Of a stretch of DNA of 7,745 nt, positions 1-4,937 are shown one piece after another. The notes under the pieces were generated by a model. That model made no database searches, was not told the origin of the DNA, and saw only the letters and a list, made by a program, of their open reading frames with translations. Source of the DNA: an uncultured Spirochaetaceae bacterium (lineage in GTDB: Bacteria; Spirochaetota; Spirochaetia; Treponematales; Treponemataceae). The translations under genes and the position numbers were made by a program. The stretch spans positions 1-7,745 of the forward strand of contig CACYBG010000027.1 of NCBI GenBank assembly GCA_902772605.1. Direction: 5' to 3'. Position 1 is the first letter of the stretch. The number at the start of each line of letters is the position of its first letter.

Positions 1-21
1 CAATAAACTCGCCATTCAGCC

Positions 22-2490
22 TTACAGTATTCCCAATTTGCGTGCGGCGATTATGGCTTCGGTCTTTGAGTTTACGCCCAGTTTCTTGTAGTTCTGCTTG
101 ATGTGGTAACGGACATTTTCGTAGCTGATGCCCGTTTTTTCTGCAATCTTGGCGGCTGAAAGTCCCTGCATCTGCAAAACGAGAATGGTGCGGGCGTTGT
201 CGGAAAAATTGATGTGCCGGGAACTTACGCTTGAATGGTACGTCGGATACAGCAGACTCATCCTTTCGGTAAGCCTTATGACGGTCAGGAACCACTTGTG
301 TTCATCGCTTAAATGCGAGTGGTCATGAGTCTTTTTTGCACCGGAGTTTTCCTTCTCCTTTTCTTTTTCCTTCTGCCGGTATTCTTCCTGAAGAGTGTTC
401 AAGAGTGGCAGGACCAACGGACCTTCGTCGCTTATTATCCTTACGAACTGAAATTTTCTGGTCGCTTCAAGTGCATCGGTCAATTCCTTGCGCCAGTTGT
501 CGTTTTCAAGTCCGAAAAGAACTATGGCGGAAAGAACCATGCATTCGATTTTTATGTAGGTCCTGTGGTACTGATTTGCATACCATTTCATTTTTTCAAT
601 CAGGGCGAACGCTTCCGTCATCTTGTTTTCCCTGATGTAGCACCTGATTTTCGTCAGATACTGATAGCGCAACATGGCAACCATTTCCTTGGTTTCATCG
701 GGCGCATATTTTTTCATCCATAAATCAATGCCTTCAGAATAGCCTTCGTATAAATCCATGCGGCACCTGAGGGCCATCAGATTCGGATAAAACTTCCTGC
801 TTTTTGATGAGCGGCATTTCTGTTCGAATGACTTGAACTGAAGCTGTGCGATTTTGGACTGTCCTATTGAATAGTAGAACCTGATTAAGAGTCCGGTTGC
901 AACGAATTCCATTTCCAGATTGTTTTCGATTTGCGCTTCGAGCAGTCCTCTGTTCATGAGCGAAAGGACTTCCGTATCATCCCACGCCTTTTCAAAAAGA
1001 GATTCTGCAAGTGCCAGGTTTACAATCGGCTTACCGTTTTTACCCAATGCCAGATAAAGAATCTTTCCGTAAAGCGTTGCAATACTCCGGTCCTTGATCG
1101 ACCATTGGCAGAAATCGATACCACCGTTCATTACGGACGGCAGATTGCTTGTCACGCAGAATTCCGGAAGCTTGAGTTCCTTTGACGTAAGCACCGAAGC
1201 CAGATTTTTTATGGTTGCAAGTATGTTTTCACTTTTGTGGTGCGGCAAAGCGATTTCCAGATAGGCAATCCATTTTTTTGCTTCACTTTTTTCCTTTCCT
1301 TCCAGCGTCTTGGCCTTTTCCCTGATTTTTTCGAGCCAACGATCACTTTCTTCTATTTTAAAGCTCATGGCGCAAACCATACTCATGGCGGTCATCAGCA
1401 CGATGTTGCTTTCTATTTCGCTTTCAGTCAGACTGAAATAATATTTGGAAAGGGCGGTGTAGTATCCGTTGCTTGGATTCTGCCTTGCGTTCAGTATGAG
1501 TACGTTCTTGATTCCTTTCTTGCAGTCGGCTTTTGCATACAGGTCGACAGCTTCATCGAAATTGTTGTGCTCCTCATGCCATTTTGCAGCCTTTATCTGA
1601 AATTCCGCGATTTCCTGCTTGGTAAACGAATCTTCCGCCTGTTTCCTGAATCCTTCGAGCGGAATGCGACGGAACGTGTATATGTCTTCTTCCCTTAAAA
1701 GAAAGTTCGCTATGCTGCAAGCCCTGTTTATCAGCTGTTGAGCGGCATGATTTCCCGTAATCACTTCTGCAAGTTCAACCGTAAAGCTGTTTACAATCGA
1801 AAGCGTGGTGAAAAAATCAATGAAATCCTTTGACCAGAATTTGGTTACGCTGTGTTTCATGAATTCCTGGAAAACGGTTTTCAGAAACGGAATCAGTTTG
1901 TCCGGGTCGCCGGTTTTCTTGATATGTGCCTCGGAAAGTTTTACTGCATACGGGTTTCCGCGGATGAAATCCTGCAATTCGTCCAGTTTTTCCGGAGAGA
2001 GTGGAATGCCCTGTTCCTGAAAGTAATTTGCAATCTGTTCGTCGGTAAGGGCAAGGTCGTCTTCCGTTATGATGACGATTTTATGGGTAGTCACGAACGG
2101 AATCATCCAGTCCAGTGACAGTGGACGTGCGACGAAAATCGGCCATACATCGCTGCGGGAAGAAATCGTCAGGATTTGGAATCGTTTTTCCTCATCGTCA
2201 AAAAACTGAATGTCATCGAAAACGACCGGAATAGGATTTTTCCTTCTTTCATTGATGTTCTGAGAGAAATTTGAAAGGTTTGACTCATCTTCCGTCCTTG
2301 CAGAATAATAGACGAAATTTTTCCCTTCAAAGAACTGATTTATCAATTCGGTCTTTCCGTAGGTTGACATGCCGCAGATGTACACCGGAATCCTGTCCTG
2401 TCTGGCCTTTGAAAGTGCTGACCAGGCCTTCGTTGGATTTATGTACTGCGATGTTGTGGATATTGTGAGTTCACTGTTTTTCTGCGACAT
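22..2490 (-). CDS. MalT/LAL-like LuxR-family transcriptional regulator with STAND ATPase domain
   Basis: Complete 822-residue cytoplasmic DNA-binding protein, close to the usual size of MalT-type (LAL) regulators. Near the N-terminus is a Walker A P-loop, GMSTYGKT at residues 40-47, and a Walker B strand PVVFDD ending at Asp92-Asp93, so nucleotide binding looks intact. A winged-helix-like segment follows (about 225-300). Next is WHEEHNNFDEAVDLYAKA (about 306-323), the typical entry to the MalT-like helical repeats, which run to about residue 700 and in this family form the ligand-sensing part. A charged Lys/Glu linker and a His-rich patch (HDHSH) lie near 700-725. The last ~60 residues are a LuxR helix-turn-helix (GLSAAKIAEKTGISYENVRY, then KKLGV and TEAIIAARKLG). 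The ATG at 2488-2490 is chosen because AGAGG precedes it and the P-loop is in the correct N-terminal place. It is divergent from the exported-protein operon, so it probably regulates that operon and perhaps itself. The inducer is unknown. It is not malT itself: no maltose genes are visible. Confidence 0.93.
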   Translation of the reverse strand: MSQKNSELTISTTSQYINPTKAWSALSKARQDRIPVYICGMSTYGKTELINQFFEGKNFVYYSARTEDESNLSNFSQNINERRKNPIPVVFDDIQFFDDEEKRFQILTISSRSDVWPIFVARPLSLDWMIPFVTTHKIVIITEDDLALTDEQIANYFQEQGIPLSPEKLDELQDFIRGNPYAVKLSEAHIKKTGDPDKLIPFLKTVFQEFMKHSVTKFWSKDFIDFFTTLSIVNSFTVELAEVITGNHAAQQLINRACSIANFLLREEDIYTFRRIPLEGFRKQAEDSFTKQEIAEFQIKAAKWHEEHNNFDEAVDLYAKADCKKGIKNVLILNARQNPSNGYYTALSKYYFSLTESEIESNIVLMTAMSMVCAMSFKIEESDRWLEKIREKAKTLEGKEKSEAKKWIAYLEIALPHHKSENILATIKNLASVLTSKELKLPEFCVTSNLPSVMNGGIDFCQWSIKDRSIATLYGKILYLALGKNGKPIVNLALAESLFEKAWDDTEVLSLMNRGLLEAQIENNLEMEFVATGLLIRFYYSIGQSKIAQLQFKSFEQKCRSSKSRKFYPNLMALRCRMDLYEGYSEGIDLWMKKYAPDETKEMVAMLRYQYLTKIRCYIRENKMTEAFALIEKMKWYANQYHRTYIKIECMVLSAIVLFGLENDNWRKELTDALEATRKFQFVRIISDEGPLVLPLLNTLQEEYRQKEKEKEKENSGAKKTHDHSHLSDEHKWFLTVIRLTERMSLLYPTYHSSVSSRHINFSDNARTILVLQMQGLSAAKIAEKTGISYENVRYHIKQNYKKLGVNSKTEAIIAARKLGIL

Positions 2491-2494
2491 ACAA

Positions 2495-2499
2495 CCTCT
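2495..2499 (-). promoter_or_regulatory. Ribosome binding site of the LuxR-type regulator
   Basis: On the minus strand AGAGG lies four bases before the ATG at 2490. The spacing is a little short, but it is the best purine-rich site near the only start that leaves a normal N-terminus before the P-loop. Confidence 0.55.
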
Positions 2500-2616
2500 G
2501 CGGGAATACCGTTTTGCACCGAATCCTGCTGATTTTCAGACTTTTTTCGCCCGAAGACCTGCAGAAAGCACGTTCGACTCCCTTTTTACTTCTATTTTAC
2601 TGGTACGCATAAGGGC

Positions 2617-2635
2617 TTGTCAAACAGTGGGTAGT
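2617..2635 (+). promoter_or_regulatory. Putative operator, copy A of a 19-bp direct repeat
   Basis: TTGTCAAACAGTGGGTAGT. It matches copy B at 2748-2766 (TTGATAAACAATGGGTGGT) at 15 of 19 positions. Its end, TGGGTAGT (2628-2635), recurs as an exact reverse complement at 2693-2700. Repeats of this length in both orientations between a divergent regulator and its likely target are typical of operators. That the neighbouring LuxR-type protein binds here is inferred. Confidence 0.5.
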
Positions 2636-2669
2636 GGAAAAAAAGGCAAAATTTACTCAAAAAACTCCA

Positions 2670-2685
2670 AAATTCTTACGAATTT
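2670..2685. repeat. Inverted repeat AAATTC-N4-GAATTT
   Basis: Perfect 6-bp arms around TTAC, between putative operator copies A and C. It could be a separate protein-binding site or a chance palindrome in AT-rich promoter DNA. There is no following T-run in a sensible place, so it does not look like a terminator. Confidence 0.35.
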
Positions 2686-2716
2686 ATATAAAACTACCCA
2701 ATCTGGTAGTAGACAA
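2683..2716 (-). promoter_or_regulatory. Possible promoter of the LuxR-type regulator
   Basis: On the minus strand TATATAAA (2683-2690) resembles a -10 box, and TTGTCT (2711-2716) partly resembles a -35, but the 20-22-bp gap is longer than usual. The operator-like inverted repeat lies between them. The leader would be about 185 bases. Weak call. Confidence 0.22.
2693..2710. promoter_or_regulatory. Inverted repeat ACTACC-N6-GGTAGT, putative operator copy C
   Basis: Perfect 6-bp arms (2693-2698 and 2705-2710) around a 6-bp spacer. The left arm extends to ACTACCCAAT, whose minus-strand reading ATTGGGTAGT matches the core of copies A (AGTGGGTAGT) and B (AATGGGTGGT). So it is a third, inverted occurrence of the same core. 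On the minus strand it lies just upstream of the AT-rich stretch that could hold the regulator's own -10, which would fit autoregulation. Confidence 0.5.
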
Positions 2717-2747
2717 GTTCGGCAAGTCGTTCGATAATTAGTGCAGT

Positions 2748-2780
2748 TTGATAAACAATGGGTGGTTTGTCAACTGATGG
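2748..2780 (+). promoter_or_regulatory. Putative operator, copy B plus adjoining partial copy
   Basis: Copy B (2748-2766) is the second member of the 19-bp repeat. It runs straight into TTGTCAACTGATGG (2767-2780), which repeats the TTGTCAA-N4-TGG pattern of copy A and may be a degenerate further site in tandem. Tandem direct sites just upstream of a promoter are the arrangement seen for MalT-type activators. The identity of the binding protein is inferred. Confidence 0.45.
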
Positions 2781-2808
2781 ATTTACCTAGTATTTAGGTA
2801 TACATAAT
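2767..2808 (+). promoter_or_regulatory. Possible promoter of the exported-protein operon
   Basis: CATAAT at 2803-2808 matches five of six bases of a sigma-70 -10 box. No good -35 lies at the usual 17-bp spacing; TTGTCA at 2767-2772 is too far upstream (30 bp). A poor -35 next to tandem putative activator sites suggests an activator-dependent promoter. This is a weak call made by eye; the start would lie near 2815, giving a leader of about 110 bases. Confidence 0.25.
2784..2800. repeat. Inverted repeat TACCTA-N5-TAGGTA
   Basis: Perfect 6-bp arms around GTATT. It sits between operator copy B and a possible -10 element of the exported-protein operon. A protein bound here would overlap the promoter spacer or -35 region, so it could be a repressor or second-regulator site. 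It differs from the TGGGTRGT motif. Confidence 0.35.
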
Positions 2809-2916
2809 GTCATTTTCAAAGCACATCTGAAAACGAAAGCTTTTAGGGTGTCCATTAATAAAAGTTGATGGTCGTGATGATTTTCTTTGATGGCCGGCTT
2901 GGGATTCCGCAGCCAC

Positions 2917-2921
2917 GGAGG
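2917..2921 (+). promoter_or_regulatory. Ribosome binding site that fixes the start of the first exported protein
   Basis: GGAGG, seven bases before ATG 2929. It decides the start: the frame is open further upstream (TTG 2887, ATG 2890), but those codons have no such site before them. Confidence 0.85.
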
Positions 2922-2928
2922 ATTTTAC

Positions 2929-4935
2929 ATGGTCTATGGAAAAAAGTGGGAAATATTGATAGGTTTTTTATTGGAAAAATTTTCCCTTGAAAAAAAAGGG
3001 AAGGTTTTGGGACTGTTCTTAGGATTAGGCCTCTTTCTGATTGTGCCGGCATCAGCATACGAAATTTCGTTCGAGCTGACTCCCGGTGTGATGGTTCCTT
3101 TTCTCTCTGCTGAAAAATGCTACGACCCCATTGGTTTTGACGCTTTTTTTGATACCGGAATAAACGTGAACAAATTCATGAACCTGGGTTTGTCCCTGGG
3201 TGGATTTGTCATGCCTAAAAAGAATTTTTCCGAGCTTGAAAAAGGCGTTAGTCCAGTCATGCTCTTTTTTCCCGTCGGTGCAAGGGTTGATTTCTTCGGA
3301 TATCCCGGTTCCAGGTTTGAAGTCGGCGGAGGATTGGCTTTCGGAGTTGCAGTCGGAATAAACGATGTCGGCGGTTCCATCCGTTCGATGGTTGCTCCAT
3401 GGTACAAGGCTTACGGTGATTTCTATGTCCGACTTAATCCGAATCTGTCGTTGGGTCTGAACGTAACGTGGTTCAACTATCAGTCTACGTCATGGTTCGG
3501 TGAGCCTGGACTTGCGGGGCTTAGCGGTGGACTTTCCCTCAAGGTCAAGATGGATACCGAAAAAATCGCCCATCGCCTTGGTGTAAGCGTCGAGCAGGAT
3601 GACAAGGTATTCCCGTTGATTTATTCCATGTACAAGGAAAATCCGTTCGGAACGCTTTACATAACGAACAGGGAATCTGCGGAAATAAAGAACGTAAAGG
3701 TCAGTTTCCGTGCAGACGGATTTACGTCATCAGATTTCATGTGCGGAGAGCTTGGCCTCATATACAAGGGACAGACCGTTGATGTTCCTCTGTGTGCCGA
3801 TTTCAGCGAAAAGATGATGCAGTTCAGCGAATCGGGAGACATTCCGTGCGAAGTCGTCATTGAGTACGAGCTGCTCGGAAAAAAGATGAAGACCATCGAA
3901 TCGGTAATCATTTCCGTGTACAACAGGAACCAGGTGCGTTGGATGGATCCGTCAATCCTTGCCGCTTACATCCAGCCTAAGGCAAGCCAGGTTCAGGAAT
4001 TGGAAAAATATCTGGTCGGTGTCGGAAGAAACTATCTGCGTTCAGGTTTAAACCGTAACCTTCAGTTCGCTATGTACCTTTTTGAAGGGATGAGGCTGAA
4101 TGGAATCGAATGTAAGCCGGACAACTCGACTCCATATGCAGAATATCACATGGACGGTGAGCTTTTGGACTACATCCAGTATCCGTTCCAGACCATGCTC
4201 TATAAATCCGGTGATGTGGATGACCTTGGCGTTCTGTACATGGCATTGCTTGAGGCTGCCGGCATTGAATCAGGGTTCATTCCGCTTAAAGATGATTTCA
4301 TCGTTCTTATCGACAGTAAGCAGGCTGAATCAAAGATCGGCTCCATGCTCGATGGAACTGACCGTGCGATAATCCTGGACGAGAACGTTTGGATTCCCGT
4401 TTCCATGTCTACGTTAAAGGAAGGATTTGTAAACAGCTGGTATAACGCAATCCATGAAATCATGCAGGCTGCGGAAAACGATGAGGATGAAACCATCTAC
4501 ATGATTCAGGACGGATGGTCGGTTTATCCTCCTGTTACATTCCAGAGCGGTTCGGGTTCCGTTGAAAAACCTTTGGAAGCAGTTTTGAATGCTGCCGTTG
4601 AAATCGACATGTCACGCTACATAACGACTGAATATGGACCGCAGATTGCCGCCATCCAGTATCAGATTAAGGAAAAGGGTATGAGCGTTGAACTCTTGAA
4701 CAAGCTTGGACTGCTTTATGTTCGTGCCGGCATTTATTCAAGCGCCATACCGGTTTATGAAAAGGCTGCCTCAATGGGTTCTGTTGCTGCAATGAACAAT
4801 TTGGGAAACATTTGCGTGGTTCAGTTGCGTTATGCCGATGCAAAACTTTGGTATGAAAGGGCGCTTACTTTGGAGCCTACCAATTCGACTGCCTTGAAGG
4901 GGTTGAATCGTGTCTTGGGACATTTGGAGGATTGA
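2929..4935 (+). CDS. Exported barrel/Ig-like/transglutaminase-like/TPR protein with degenerate active site
   Basis: 668 residues from ATG 2929. A signal peptide is visible: a long charged n-region (1-25), hydrophobic core VLGLFLGLGLFLIV (26-39) and a signal peptidase I site Ala-Ser-Ala after residue 43. Residues 44 to about 215 alternate Gly/aromatic-rich beta strands, as in small outer-membrane barrels. Residues about 225-345 form an Ig-like beta domain, starting VFPLIYSMYKENPF. Residues about 358-505 align with the transglutaminase-like core of the next gene (IQYPFQT, SGDVDD, LLEAAGIESGFI, VWIPV), but the Cys position is Val430, the His position Asp456 and the third acidic position Ser492. 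Catalysis is therefore unlikely. The last ~100 residues (568-668) are two to three TPR-like helical repeats (YADAKLWYERALTLEP). It is the first gene of an operon with its catalytic-looking paralog and is probably a binding or scaffolding partner in the envelope. I recognise no named gene. The barrel and Ig-like calls rest on composition and strand pattern only. Confidence 0.85.
   Translation: MVYGKKWEILIGFLLEKFSLEKKGKVLGLFLGLGLFLIVPASAYEISFELTPGVMVPFLSAEKCYDPIGFDAFFDTGINVNKFMNLGLSLGGFVMPKKNFSELEKGVSPVMLFFPVGARVDFFGYPGSRFEVGGGLAFGVAVGINDVGGSIRSMVAPWYKAYGDFYVRLNPNLSLGLNVTWFNYQSTSWFGEPGLAGLSGGLSLKVKMDTEKIAHRLGVSVEQDDKVFPLIYSMYKENPFGTLYITNRESAEIKNVKVSFRADGFTSSDFMCGELGLIYKGQTVDVPLCADFSEKMMQFSESGDIPCEVVIEYELLGKKMKTIESVIISVYNRNQVRWMDPSILAAYIQPKASQVQELEKYLVGVGRNYLRSGLNRNLQFAMYLFEGMRLNGIECKPDNSTPYAEYHMDGELLDYIQYPFQTMLYKSGDVDDLGVLYMALLEAAGIESGFIPLKDDFIVLIDSKQAESKIGSMLDGTDRAIILDENVWIPVSMSTLKEGFVNSWYNAIHEIMQAAENDEDETIYMIQDGWSVYPPVTFQSGSGSVEKPLEAVLNAAVEIDMSRYITTEYGPQIAAIQYQIKEKGMSVELLNKLGLLYVRAGIYSSAIPVYEKAASMGSVAAMNNLGNICVVQLRYADAKLWYERALTLEPTNSTALKGLNRVLGHLED
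4926..4930 (+). promoter_or_regulatory. Ribosome binding site inside the end of the upstream gene
   Basis: GGAGG within the last codons of the preceding gene, seven bases before GTG 4938. It supports the GTG start and suggests translational coupling across the two-base gap. Confidence 0.8.
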
Positions 4936-4937
4936 AA

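Larger units (their letters stand above)
2491..2928. other. Divergent intergenic control region
   Basis: 438 bp between the minus-strand regulator and the plus-strand exported-protein operon. I see no convincing gene in it. Open frames entering it lack a ribosome site or merely overlap the neighbours. The regulator-proximal part (2491-2610) holds only a weak hairpin (CTGATTTTCAG, around 2529-2539) and would be a long 5' leader of the regulator mRNA if its promoter lies near 2685. The middle (2617-2808) is AT-rich and packed with direct and inverted motifs, annotated separately. The part from 2809 to 2916 shows nothing clear and would be the operon leader. Confidence 0.85.

Noticed and set aside
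1..21. Terminator after the regulator gene
   Set aside because: Only 21 bases remain and no hairpin with a T-run is visible.
313..723. 136-residue plus-strand frame with a hydrophobic start
   Set aside because: The apparent membrane segment is the reverse reading of the regulator's Lys/Glu-rich linker codons; no ribosome site.
2670..2685. Rho-independent terminator at the AAATTC palindrome
   Set aside because: Weak AT-only stem mostly, located upstream of both genes, and no U-tract in either direction.
2369..2737. 122-residue plus-strand open frame crossing from the regulator gene into the intergenic region
   Set aside because: Mostly antisense to the regulator's coding start, no ribosome site, and no recognisable protein features.
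2887..2928. Upstream in-frame starts TTG 2887 / ATG 2890 for the first exported protein
   Set aside because: No ribosome site before them, whereas ATG 2929 has GGAGG at seven bases; the extra 14 residues would also weaken the signal peptide.
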